This document shows positions 33,740 to 44,668 of a DNA stretch of 64,000 nt, one piece after another; the first letter of the stretch is position 1, and every line of letters begins with the position of its first letter. The position numbers were made by a program, and so were the translations under genes. Source of the DNA: Serpula lacrymans var. lacrymans S7.9 (taxonomy: Eukaryota > Basidiomycota > Agaricomycetes > Boletales > Serpulaceae); the NCBI RefSeq assembly GCF_000218685.1, contig NW_006763300.1, positions 827,360 to 891,359 on the forward strand, given 5' to 3'. The notes under the pieces are model-generated. The model saw nothing but the letters and a program-made list of their open reading frames with translations. It was not told the origin of the DNA and did no database searches.

Positions 33740-34220
33740 GATATGGTTTTAGTCTTGGTTATTGTTTTTTTGTTTCCAACTCTCGATTCGCGGTGACAGC
33801 CCGAGTCTGTTTTCGTTCCCTTCTCTGAAAGCGACATCCCTATTTCTTTATCTATACTCAGATGTTTCTGACGCCCTTTTCTTTTTTCTTTCAACGTGGA
33901 CAGTCTTGTTTCATGTTTTCCAACTTCACATCAGGGTTCTCGAAGGGTGGCTTAAGGCCACCATCATTAGCAATGACTCGGATTCAGCATCATCCATACT
34001 TACTGAAGGCTCAAGGCCGGTAGACACCTCACATAGTCTTCGCAATATTTTACTTCATTTGTTTCCATGTACATGTTCTTCGATTCTGAACTGCATATTA
34101 TACATAGAACTGTAATCCCAACAACATCTAGCTGTGTGAATCCACACACTGGCATGGCTCAAACGCGCTGTGACTTGTGTGACCTCCAATTGAACACGCT
34201 CTTGAAACGCGTCTGTGAGC
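33740..34220. other. Intergenic, no gene recognised
   Basis: 3' region of the nucleoporin gene and promoter of gamma-tubulin. It is T-rich with no coding signal. Confidence 0.6.
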
Positions 34221-36084
34221 ATGCCTCGGGAAATTGTTACACTACAGCTGGGGCAATGTGGAAATCAAAGTAGGTTGTAGAATGTTCAGAGTAATGCAAT
34301 ATTCTGACCCAAGCCTAGTGGGAGCCGTTTACTGGCAGCGCTTGTGCGCAGAACATGGAATTAGCAAGGAAGGCATTCTCGAGGAATGGGCCACCGAGGG
34401 TGGAGATCGAAAGGACGTGTTCTTTTATCAGGCTGACGACGAGCATTATATTCCCCGTGCTATCCTTGTTGATCTTGAACCACGAGTACGCAGGTTTTCA
34501 GTTTGATTATCGCTGATGTTTCAGACCACTCAGTACACAGGTGATCAACAACATCCTAAGCTCTCCCTGGGCAAATTTGTATAACCCTGAGAACATATTC
34601 ATGTCGAAAGATGGAGGTGGAGCTGGTAACAACTGGGCTCATGGTTATGCATCTGGTGAGAGGCTCTACGAGGAGGTTATGGAGATGGTAGACCGAGAAG
34701 CAGAAGGAAGCGATTCACTGGAGGTACGTTCTTATAAAGCTCATTCAGCATTCTAGAATATTGAACTATCTGCTTAGGGTTTTATGCTTATGCACTCCAT
34801 AGCCGGAGGAACGGGCTCTGGTTTTGGCTCTTTTCTGCTCGAGCGTCTTAATGATCGATTTCCAAAGAAGCTCATTCAGACATACTCAGTATTCCCGAAT
34901 GCCCAGGAAGGAGATGTTGTTGTTCAGCCATATAACTCTCTTTTGACTCTCAAAAGATTGACCAACCATGCTGACTCTGTGGTTGTCCTTGACAATGGCG
35001 CTCTTGCTCGTATCTCGGCAGACCGGTTACACGTCCAGACGCCGTCATTTGATCAGACTAACCAGCTTGTCAGTAAACTCTCTCGCAGCCTCATCATGGA
35101 ACAATTACTAAAGATACTGTTTTACTTCAAAAAGGTGTCAACAGTCATGGCCGCCAGCACCCAAACCCTCCGATATCCTGGTTACATGAACAATGATTTG
35201 GTTGGCATCATTGCCTCCCTTATTCCAACACCGCGTTGTCATTTCCTCATGACATCATATACACCGTTCACGAGCGACCAAATAGACAAGGTCAGTTTTA
35301 TAGACCTTGTACTTGTTGTTCTTATCGAATTTGCTAAACATAGGCTAAACCTATACGGAGAACGACCGTCTTGGACGTGATGCGCCGTCTCCTACAGCCA
35401 AAAAACCGTATGGTCTCAACTACACCCAGTAAAACAGCCTGCTATATCTCAATTTTGAACATCATCCAAGGAGACGTTGACCCAACTGATGTATGCCTAT
35501 TTCTTCTGTTTTCTTGCAGCTGCCTAACAACTAGAATCATAGGTCCATCAATCTCTCCTTCGGGTGAGAGAACGACAACTTGCCAACTTCATACCGTGGG
35601 GTCCCGCATCAATACAGGTAGCTCTTACTCGTCGTTCACCTTATATTGCAACAAACCATCGGGTCAGCGGACTCATGCTCGCCAATCACACTAGCATTGC
35701 TTCTGTAAGATTCAGCTTGCTTTATGGTGACGCGCATGTTGATTCAAAGGATGTGATTATCAGCTTTTCAAGCGAATGCTTGATCAATTCGATCGTCTTC
35801 GCAAACGAAATGCATTTTTGGAACAGTACAAGAAAGAAAAGATGTTCGAGAATGGATTGGAGGAATTTGATGATGCACGGTAATTGTTGCGACCTCCCCC
35901 TGAAAACAATTGTCCCTAATTTATGAATCATATTCTTCCAGAGCGACGGCTGAGGAATTGCTCAAAGAATACAAAGCTTGCGAAAGTCCAGACTATATCA
36001 CATATGCAGGTATCTCATACTTTCTTCATGAGACCAACTAACATGTCCACATAGGGTGCACCAGAAGGAGAACATGCAGCATGA
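34221..36084 (+). CDS. Gamma-tubulin
   Basis: Gamma-tubulin nucleates microtubules at the spindle pole body as part of the gamma-TuSC/TuRC. The first exon is [16 protein letters not shown], joined across an intron to (M)[21 protein letters not shown]-binding and family motifs visible are [30 protein letters not shown] (tubulin signature GGTGSG), [17 protein letters not shown] and [14 protein letters not shown], then [30 protein letters not shown] and the C-terminal helix region [20 protein letters not shown]. It is split by about nine introns. The final junction is uncertain: a standard GT donor at 36010 gives a different C-terminus, whereas a GC donor three bases earlier yields a short end APEGEHAA and the stop at 36084. 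Its 3' end converges on MBF1. Confidence 0.95.
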
Positions 36085-36259
36085 AGACACCCCAGGACAT
36101 TTGTACTATTTTTATCTTGCTCAAAGCATTATCTTTCTTGTCTTAATGCTGGGGATAAGCAAAAAATCCAACAACGATACATGGCAATTAAAGTCTAAAA
36201 GAACAAACAGCGATAACTGAGGACGTCGAGATACAAGTTGCGACTACGGAGGGGTCAAA

Positions 36260-37008
36260 TTACGACTTCTTCGGCCCCTCCAGTTTCTTCCCAATGTCTG
36301 CACCTGTAAGTAGATCAAAAACGTGCCAGGAATTGACGATTGAGCAAAGAATATCATACCACGTAATTTGACGCCCAAGATACGCTCGAACTTGCTGAGG
36401 ATTTGAGGATTAGGGATGGCCTTGCCCGACTCATAATCCTGGATGACAGAGGGCTTCTCGTTCACTTTCTGAGCCAGATCCTTCTGGGTGATCTGCTTTT
36501 CCATCCTGGCTGTTTGGATAGCCTGATCGAGAATTATGTTTAATTCTAGCCAGCAATAGTCTGGGATGAGTAAGCACTCACTTTTCCCACTGAAGGAGCG
36601 ACCTTAGGGGGAGGAGCGACTTCATTTTCGCGGTCAAGTTTGGCGATGCGTTGGTGGTCAGGGCCTTGATAAATTATGCCAGTCAGCAAAATGTCTGTGG
36701 TAGATCTTCGTCTGAAATTCGGTTTACCTTGGTGAGCCTTGTTTCCGGCTACAACCTTCTTATCTGTGGCAACAACAGCACCTGCTCTCCGCGCCTATTA
36801 CTCTGAGTTAAGTCCAGCTGTACTTGATAAGATAGAATATACATACAGCTATAGAAAAGAGGGCATGAGTCAATCAGAACATGCAACGTGTATGACGATA
36901 ACCATGCTCAGTCAGCTTACCGTTCAAGTCAGATGCATTTCTAGTTACTTTGGGTGCCTTGGCTTTAGAACCAATGACGAGTTTAGTGTCCCAGTCGGTG
37001 TTGCTCAT
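36260..37008 (-). CDS. MBF1: Multiprotein-bridging factor 1
   Basis: MBF1 is a conserved coactivator that bridges TBP and bZIP activators and also acts on stalled, collided ribosomes. The N-terminus is [20 protein letters not shown] then VTRNASDLN. It continues as [34 protein letters not shown] and the C-terminal helix-turn-helix (Cro/XRE type) [20 protein letters not shown] followed by [20 protein letters not shown], ending [14 protein letters not shown]. The protein is about 150 residues. Exon 1 (37008-36921) ends in phase 1. The next clear exon begins at 36794 in phase 0. The two are joined in frame only through a 2-nt exon CT at 36848-36847, which recreates the Ala codon of DLNAARRAG. The protein is otherwise canonical. 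Confidence 0.94.
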
Positions 37009-37686
37009 TATGTCGTTAATGATATAAAAAAAGGGATGCTCTATGTATGCTGTGGAAGAGGATGAAGAAATGTACACGCGGACTGTGTCTGGGGTAAAGC
37101 GAAATAAATATCACACTGGTCACAGAATGTCACAACATGCAGTTTTGGCGGCCGCGAGCAGAGCCGGCATTGACTCACAATCGTTCCATTATGACTCAGC
37201 TTACAGCAATTGTGAAAATGAATCGTACTGAGAGCTGAAATACGGCGTTACTCAGTGCGGGGGTGCCTATCAAACGTGTTCCAGTGTATACCATAATATC
37301 CAAACTTTATTCGAGCTGCGCGAATACGACAGTCTACTTCCCTCACTAAAGGAACCCAAGTCACGGTCGAAAGCACTCAAAGGTAGGTTTAATTCCGATG
37401 AATATAAGGAATGGCCACAAATGGCTGCAAAAAGTGTTGCTGGTAAATGACAGCATAAGATAATGACTCAGGGATAAAAGAGGTTTTTGTATGTTTGTGC
37501 TGCTGCAGCTGGGTGTTTCGGCACTGTGATTTCAGCGGTGCGTGTCTGCTGAACGAACGATCAGAACTGGTGTACAGTCATGATTCCATCGTAATCGGTC
37601 ATTCTCGTTGTGTTTTGCAAGTAGAAGTAGAAATCAGAATTGCGATATCAACGCGTACGTGAACTGAATCTAAGGTGACCGCAGTA
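37009..37686. other. Intergenic, no gene recognised
   Basis: MBF1 promoter side and D-lactate dehydrogenase 3' side. Short chance frames only. Confidence 0.6.
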
Positions 37687-40402
37687 TCAAGAGTGATGCT
37701 TCTCACCATCGTCGTGTCTCCCAGGATATAGCTACGCAGAAAAAGGATTTCGTGGTTAGTACGGCATTGGTCAGGATACGCAGTTGTCATAGAACTCGCC
37801 TTTCCTGGATTGAACAAATCCAAAGGATCAATGGCCCGTTTGATCGTTTTCATCAACTCCACTGTATCTTCGCCCAATTCATCTGTGAGATACTCGGTTT
37901 TCCCTACACCGACTCCATGTTCCCCTGTGCCTGCGACACGCCGGAGAGCTTGTCAGCATAGATCCGTAGGATATGATTGGAGCGTTAAAGGGTATGACTC
38001 ACAGGTTCCATCCATTGCAATAGCACGAACTATCAGCCTATGGACAGCGTCATCGACTATTTTCAGTTCCTCCTCGTCGCGGAATAGGATGAGAGCATGG
38101 AAGTTTCCTAAATATACATAAACGGACGGTAGATTGAAAATATGAAACCTGCAACCTACCGTCACCAACATGACCAACAATCGTAGATTTTAGCCCAGTT
38201 TTAGCTAGGTCCTGCTTGGTCTCGTACACTAGCCGAGGGAGAAGCGAGACTGGAACGCTGTAGTTGGGAATAAGGTGGATAAACACCACGATGTGTTGAG
38301 ACGCGATGAAGTCACTTGCCAAACATCAGTAGTCCAACACCGAGTCCCCGGATGAGCCGCCATGGTTGAATGCAATGCATATTTGCGATTTTCCCAAAGA
38401 TCTTCTGCCTCCTGATCGGTCGCAGCAAATTCAAATCGGCTACTACCATGCTTCGAAACGATTTCCTGAACAATCTTAGACGTTTGTTCAATGGACTCAG
38501 CAGCTCCTTGAATCTTGAAGAACAAAGTATCTTGGACTGGGTAAGGCTGATCAACGAGTCCGGCACTATTGATAGCTGCCATCACTGTTGCGAAGCATGT
38601 CAGCAGAGAAGCTTTTGCGGAAGCCGATCACACGAACTGTGATCATCAAGTAATTCTACGCATTCTGTGAGGGGAAAATGTCAGTATAAGACGGCCTTTT
38701 AAAAATGGAATCGACTTCCGAATATGAGGACCATAAGGTGTGTTCAGAATTTCTTGCACCGCGCTAACAGCGTTTTCCACGTTAGGGAATTGGGCCATGG
38801 CAACTTTCGTAGGAATTAAAGGCGCTAGTCGCAGCGTAGCTACAAATAAGCTAGGATTATGTTTTGTCACAAAGGAAAGGTGAAACCTTGTACCTTCAGT
38901 TACAATACCTAGCGTTCCTTCAGCTCCAATGAACAACTTTGTTGTGTCAAAACCAGCGGATGACTTGCGGGCTCGTTGGCGAGTCTTTATCACCTTGCCT
39001 GATGGAAGGACAACAGTCTATGATAACCCAGAGCGAAGTATAAATACCCAAAAAAAATGAACACAAAAAATGACAAATGAACTTACAACATTCAAAAACC
39101 ATTCTGCTTTAGCCGTGCCATATCTGACTGCATTGGCTGGGGAAGCAATAAGATTAAGGCTGTGAATATATCCTTTGTAATCAGCGGAGGCTTACTTCCA
39201 GAGCACCCAGTACCTATCATACCCCCAATGGTCTAGAAATTTGTGGACAAAAGCTACTGCAACGAATGATGGATGTGCTTACTGCGCCTGGTCCTGGGTC
39301 GAGCTGTGATAGGTTCGAACATACCTGTTACAGATAGTAACTTGAATTGAAATGGATAAGCGTACGGGAAAGAACAAGGGGATCCCTTTCTCCTTTAGAA
39401 TTCTGTTGACGTCTTCCCATCGAACACCAGATTGACAATTTAGGTCACCGTCTCCTTCTAGGTGAAGTCGAGGGATTAGAAAAATCACTAATTGTATGAG
39501 ACGCATTTACCATTGATCTCCAATATTTGATTCATTCCAGACATGTCCAAACATATACTTCCTGATGGGTACTGGACGAGGCAAGATAAATATCCAATAA
39601 AACTGTGTCTTCTCTAGGAGCCTATAAGTTCCGCAGCNNNNNNNNNNNNNNNNNNNNNNNNNNNNNNNNNNNNNNNNNNNNNNNNNNNNNNNNNNNNNNN
39701 NNNNNNNNNNNNNNNNNNNNNNNNNNNNNNNNNNNNNTATTGGCTGTGGTGAATACCCTCATCTCCACTGTAGGCAGTGATAGGAACTCGGTATCGCCGT
39801 GAGATGTTGACAACCTTGACGACATCGTCCGTACTCTCTGCATGGACTACAACAGAGTGGGGAGAAGTTGGATGATACGAATTTTCAGAGGAACCGTATG
39901 TTTTCAGAGTGTTGCGGCCAGTTTCTACCCTGTGTTCACCCGGAAAAGCCTTGCGTAACTCTTCGATGGCCATTTGCACCTCTTCTGGAGTGCCATATTT
40001 TGAGCTGGTTCTCGATGTAGGATTGGCATTGTTTGAGGATTCCGAAGAGTCAGATAAGCTTAAGGTCACGTTGGAGTCAGACATTCGCAGCGAATGTAAG
40101 TCTTGTGTCTCATCCTCTGGCGGCTGAGAAGGAGAGGCGTGCAGCATTAACGGTGCAAGTCCAAAAGCCGTGAGTCCATTCTGAAAACCATATGCACCGA
40201 TACCAAGGACAAAAAGGGATCCCAGAACCAGTTGGCCTATACGCCTCGAGTCCTCCCGTAGTCCTCTGGTGGAATAGCCCGAGTGAAGACCATTGGCACC
40301 TGCGACGGTTCCCGGTGAAGGCGCGAAGCGCGTATGGCGTGTTGCATTCAGAATTCCAGGTCTCGCCCAAAAGATACCCTTTGGACACTTGAAATGAAAC
40401 AT
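37687..40402 (-). CDS. DLD1: Mitochondrial D-lactate dehydrogenase (cytochrome), split by assembly gap
   Basis: This FAD-linked enzyme oxidises D-lactate to pyruvate, passing electrons to cytochrome c in mitochondria. The N-terminal part ([16 protein letters not shown]) is a presequence, followed by one hydrophobic segment ([20 protein letters not shown]). Then comes the FAD-binding lead-in [20 protein letters not shown] followed by [12 protein letters not shown]. The 100-N gap (39638-39737) removes the GGATSLEGH-like loop. After it, [71 protein letters not shown] and CVELLDDH run on to [14 protein letters not shown] and [14 protein letters not shown] (His of the FAD-linked oxidase C-domain). 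The last intron uses a GC donor, giving the end [18 protein letters not shown]. About ten introns. The gene is otherwise complete. Confidence 0.9.
39638..39737. other. Assembly gap (100 N)
   Basis: Exactly 100 N, a conventional placeholder, so the true size is unknown. It lies inside the FAD-binding domain of the D-lactate dehydrogenase gene. The bases just 3' of the conserved PITAYSG codons read in an unexpected way (DEGIHH), so either an intron begins there or the contig edge is unreliable. Confidence 0.98.
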
Positions 40403-40617
40403 TTTTCGACACTACAATGGGAGATTATGTCAAAGGTGCTCGCATGGGGCATTGGCTCCACCAAGCGGGGTAACGTAAACATAGAAACATAGAAAGGCAC
40501 GAGACCAACCTCGATTCACACAGGAATGAGAGGTATTGCAGCATTGCAATAATATTAATAATGTAATATGACGATATCGATATCAATAGCATCCTATAGT
40601 TAACTTCAGCAATAAGT

Positions 40618-41629
40618 TTACTGTAAGATTATAGCAAAGTTGTTTCTATTGCCCTGTCTGCAAACCTCTTTCTTTCGGAACTGGTCCACGGCGACCTCGT
40701 CTCTCACACCCTTCGTATAGAGCCAATACGCCATCTTTCCGCCTTTCTTCCATCTTTCCTTGACTTGCACGAAACCAATGGCTGTCATAAGTGTTTGAAG
40801 GGCATCAGGCGTAAGATATCGTGAGTTTTCGACACAAGGGAGCGGAAGCTACAAGAAACATTTCTCAGCAGCGTTATTTGCGCGAGCTCAAGATAAATTT
40901 AACGCACAGCAAGATATAAAAGACCATCCGAAGCGAGCATGGTGTGTGCCAAGCTCAACATGCGTCCTGGACAAGATATGGCTCATTAATATCATGGGAT
41001 CGAGAGCACGAATGACATGTACCTCGATCTTTTGGTTCGGGAACATAGTTAACGACAAGGCTTAAACTGATAACGTTCCATTTTTCACGATGGTCTGCTT
41101 CGTCCATAAGAAGAAAATCTTGCTCTAGGATAGATGGATGTCGACTTCGTAGATCTATAGGCGTTACCGCGATCCAGGACGCACATGAATCATAATTGTC
41201 AGGTTTGAGCGCTCCCACTTCGAGAAGTCTAGTATTTATAATAGTTACATTCTTCGTCCCGTGTGTCATATGTACCGAGAACAGTCAAACTCACCTGAGT
41301 TTATTATGCCCTTCTTTTGGAGATACTCGTCTTTCTTTCAACCACCCAATGAGCACCTTTTCACTTCCACCACCTCGGTCTTTACCTTGACCTATGCTAG
41401 ACATTCTTTGATACGCAGCCAGCCCTCCCAAACTATCGATCTCTTGCTGCACATCTGCCAACTCCTTGTGATCGGATGTACTTGACGTAGTACGCTTGAG
41501 TTGCTCTTGTTTCTTCAGCAAGACATGAAATTTCCGTATGAGCGTCCGGCTCGAGTGAGGATTGCTGGATGATGGCGAGTTATCCTTGCTGGACGTAACA
41601 GGTATTTTCTTTTTTCGTACAGTTGGCAT
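40618..41629 (-). CDS. BMT2: 25S rRNA adenine-N(1) methyltransferase BMT2
   Basis: This SAM-dependent methyltransferase makes m1A at the conserved large-subunit rRNA adenine (A2142 in yeast 25S) in the nucleolus. The N-terminus MPTVRKKKIPVTSSKDNSP is basic and Ser-rich. It is followed by LIRKFHVLLKKQEQLK and LGGLAAYQRMSSIGQG. The SAM-binding motif is LLEVGALKPDNY, and the catalytic-fold segment is IAVTPIDLRSRHPSILEQDF and LSLVVNYVPEPKDRGRML. The C-terminus, MTAIGFVQVKERWKKGGKMA with YWLY, is typical. About three introns, roughly 300 residues. The start is the first Met of a long open exon. It follows the DLD start by 215 bp on the same strand. Confidence 0.88.
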
Positions 41630-42078
41630 TGTGATCCTGTTTCAGCCAGGGACAATAAACATCTTTTGAAACCAATGGATGACAATGACAAAGTGAAGGA
41701 ACAAAAGCAGATGGTCGCAAACCCGCTTTGGGTCAGTACGATGAAGCGCGCGAAAGACACGCTGGACCCCATCAAAAAGCTCAAGCATTAAATTCACATG
41801 CTACTGTAACACCAAATTGCAAGAAAGCTCTTTCCTAATGCCCTGATAATCCCCAATGCCCTTTGTATTCGAAAGCGAAATAGTTGATACAGCATGTCCA
41901 TTAAAAACAAAAACAAAAAGATGGCAGCGTCTAGCGCTAATAATGCAGATAATGCAAGCCTCCAGACCTTAAAAGTCGAGAAAATGCGCGACTTGTACCA
42001 TTCTCCCAAAAGAACGAAGACCTGCCGCAGGCTATAGCGGCGATGGGTGTTGGAAAGGATATTGGAGTCAAGGTCGCC
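41630..42078. other. Intergenic, no gene recognised
   Basis: 5' side of BMT2 and 3' side of the tetraspanin gene. A 71-codon minus-strand frame (41794-42009) has no recognisable features. Confidence 0.6.
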
Positions 42079-43013
42079 TCAGACGAAACCTTTGCCGCCG
42101 CGCTTGGCGTCGATTTTCTTAAAACGCTCGATTTCTTGTCTCTGCCATCCGAACATGATTAGAAACAGGGAACTACTAGGGGGAAAATAGACTCTCACCT
42201 TCTTTATTACACACATAGTAGCGAGGAACAAGCAGATAACAATTGCCATGAAACCATAGATCTAGAAATGACACCGTCAGTGGAGGAAAAGAATAATGGA
42301 AATAGGATTTACAGTGCTATACGATATCATATTAGCTTCAGTGATTCACGGATAGGGAAATAAAACATACCTGAAGACATTATTCAACGTCATGTCGGCA
42401 AACTTCGTGATTGGGGTCACACAGAAGCTATTCGCAGCTGCAGCTGCAGCAGCAGTTGGACAGAATGTTCCACCCAGTGCGACTTCGTCTGTTGCGCTGA
42501 AGTAGCCGCAGCACTTCAACTACAAGGAGCCGTCAGGGTCAGAATAACACATGAAGGCAAGAATAAAGCGCACAGTGTCTTGAATCTCAATCTTAATCGC
42601 GTCACTCTGTCTCCCAAATACTGTGTGATAGTTATTCCGCTCATGCAACGTATAGGTCCAGATGTAAGTGCCGATGACGAGAACTGCGATTCCGTTGATT
42701 AGGAGGACCCAGTTGAGTATGACGAGACCTATTGTAACATGATTTCGTTGTACGATAGCGGCGATTGAGATCATAAAAGTGACTAAAAACAAAACTCCCA
42801 AAAGCGTGCCACCTTGTTGTTACCATGAGAATGTGAACTATATGGAATTCTCAGCAAAAGACACGCACTGTTCAAGTCAGTTGAACTGAAAGTCAGGTTC
42901 AACAGGAGGTTCGGGGCACGCCAGACGATGGACAACACGAGGGAAAGGATTCCAGCGGCTAAGAGGAAGATGTCGAAAAATACCCAAGCTCCTAACAATT
43001 TCTTTGAAACCAT
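42079..43013 (-). CDS. Tetraspanin-like membrane protein
   Basis: This four-pass membrane protein has the tetraspanin layout. TM1 is AWVFFDIFLLAAGILSLVLS, TM2 is LLGVLFLVTFMISIAAIV, and TM3 is IGLVILNWVLLINGIAVLVI. A large loop follows, with LKCCGYFSATD (the CCG hallmark) and further cysteines (GTFCPTAAAA, NSFCVTPITKFADMTLNN), and then TM4 IYGFMAIVICLFLATMCVI with the basic tail KKIDAKRGGKGFV. Fungal tetraspanins of this kind (Tsp2-like in basidiomycetes) act in membrane organisation and morphogenesis. The subtype is an inference. The start MVSKKLLGAW is the second Met of the open frame, chosen because TM1 follows at once. An Ala run in the loop comes from a GCAGCT repeat around 42435. Confidence 0.78.
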
Positions 43014-43840
43014 GTTTGTAGATTTTCTAAATGATACTAGAACCATTTTCAAGCCTCTTTTCGTTGAGAGAGCGGAATTGAACGTACAATTGGTTTTTGG
43101 TAGTTTTGAATCGAAGTGACGAAGAATGTGTTGAAGTGAACTCTCCCGGAGAGCGTAAAGGGCCGACTAGCAGCTAAAAGAGCGTAATAAGAAAAATGCG
43201 AAGACGATCAACGCCTGGGGCCTGCTCTGCAGAAAGAAGAGGAACGAAAAGAGAGTAAGAAGAGGGACAAAGGGATTGGAGATGGTGAGGGACCCACGCA
43301 GACCCAAACCACAGGTTCTAACGCTATATAACAGCACACAGCAGCCGTTTAGGCGGTCCTCAGGCCCCAAAGAATATGAAAAATATGATGGAAGATGGTA
43401 CGCGATGACGGGGCGATGCAAAAGATGGGAAAGGAATGACAGGCCAAGCGTCAAATGAGGCATTCTTCAGCATTTGACTTTTGACGGACTGAATTCCGGG
43501 AAAGTGGATCAGCCACAATGCATTATTTACAGCACAATTGTCTCCATGGTCACCTATCTTTTTTTTAGAGAGCTAGACCATACTCTCCTCCCCGTTGCCT
43601 TGCAGAAGCCTGGCATTTTTCTTGCCAACGTTTTTTTATAACTTGGCCACTCTTATCGCTGTCGTATAGACCTGTTTCTATTTCATCATTTTGGCTACAC
43701 CGCAAATCCCCAATTAGTTACAGTTCAACAACGTCCGTTCGTTCTCACACCCAAATTTGTCGCCTCGCACTGCCTGCCAGTGGCTCCCATCAATCAGACT
43801 TTAAATCAAAACCGTAGCCAGGCTTTCGTGACTTTTTTGC
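43014..43840. other. Divergent intergenic region, no gene recognised
   Basis: 827 bp between the divergent tetraspanin and MET8 starts. The right part is C/T-rich (typical fungal promoter). Open frames here lack any recognisable motif. Confidence 0.6.
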
Positions 43841-44668
43841 ATGGTCTCTGATCTCCTTCCTTTGGGAGGTGGCTCCCTGCTTTTGGCCTGGCAACTCAAA
43901 GATAAGCATGTCCTCATCGTCGGGGGTGGTGATGTAGCCTCAGGTCGCATCGAATCAGTCCTCGTCGCCGATGCTTTCATCACTATCGTCTGTCCCAGTC
44001 AGGGCCTTCATCCCCTCACAAAGCGCTTTATAGATCGCTCGGATCGCATCACATACCATGATCGCGTCTTCGCAGGCCCAGAGGACCTCGCCGCCGTCGA
44101 TATGGTTTTGACGGCGATAGACGACGTGGAAAAGTCACGTGAAATCTGTTCTTTGTGCAGAGAGCTCAAGATTCCTGTCAATGTCGCTGATATTCCCGAG
44201 TCATGCGATTTCTACTTTGGCTCTCAAATTCGTGACGGTCCGTTACAAGTCATGATCTCAACGAATGGTCGAAGCCCCAAGCTGGCAAATCTTATTCGAA
44301 AACGTATTGAACAGAGCTTGCCAGAGCATGCTGGAGATGCTATTGAAAAAGTTGGCGAACTCAGGGCACAATTGAAAGAGCGAGCACCCGGTGTTGGTGG
44401 GGACATCGGGAAAAGACGCATGCGGTGGATGATTGATGTGTGTACGTCGTGGGATATGGAAGAGCTTGCTTTGCTGGATAACGCCATGATGAAGAGACTG
44501 CTCAATGATGGCTGGGAGAAGAACACAGTACCGAAGTTAGAAGAAGTGGGAGGCAGGGAGAGGCGCACTCCTACCATCAAGCCATCAGGGAGTGTCATTG
44601 TTCCCTCCGTAATTGGTTTCGCTATTGGCGCCGTATCTGTCGGGTTAATGTGGTGGACGCGACGGTGA
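43841..44668 (+). CDS. MET8: Siroheme synthase MET8 (precorrin-2 dehydrogenase / ferrochelatase)
   Basis: This bifunctional enzyme performs the last two steps of siroheme synthesis, NAD-dependent oxidation of precorrin-2 to sirohydrochlorin and iron insertion. It supplies sulfite and nitrite reductases. It is an intron-free frame of 275 residues. The Rossmann motif is HVLIVGGGDVASGRIESVL, and a conserved Asp-containing segment is VDMVLTAIDDVEKSREIC. The family segments VNVADIPESCDFYFGSQIRD and STNGRSPKLANLIRKRIEQS follow, then the helical C-domain GKRRMRWMIDVCTSWDMEEL. Unusually, the C-terminus ends in a hydrophobic stretch (VIVPSVIGFAIGAVSVGLMW) followed by WTRR, predicting a tail anchor not needed for catalysis. 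Confidence 0.92.
   Translation: MVSDLLPLGGGSLLLAWQLKDKHVLIVGGGDVASGRIESVLVADAFITIVCPSQGLHPLTKRFIDRSDRITYHDRVFAGPEDLAAVDMVLTAIDDVEKSREICSLCRELKIPVNVADIPESCDFYFGSQIRDGPLQVMISTNGRSPKLANLIRKRIEQSLPEHAGDAIEKVGELRAQLKERAPGVGGDIGKRRMRWMIDVCTSWDMEELALLDNAMMKRLLNDGWEKNTVPKLEEVGGRERRTPTIKPSGSVIVPSVIGFAIGAVSVGLMWWTRR

Noticed and set aside
36795..36920. One 126-nt intron in MBF1 instead of two introns with a micro-exon
   Set aside because: It shifts the frame and gives stops within a few codons, while the conserved protein continues downstream.
42425..42460. GCAGCT repeat as a microsatellite-driven frameshift in the tetraspanin
   Set aside because: It is in frame and simply encodes an alanine run in the extracellular loop. 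The conserved cysteines on both sides stay in frame.
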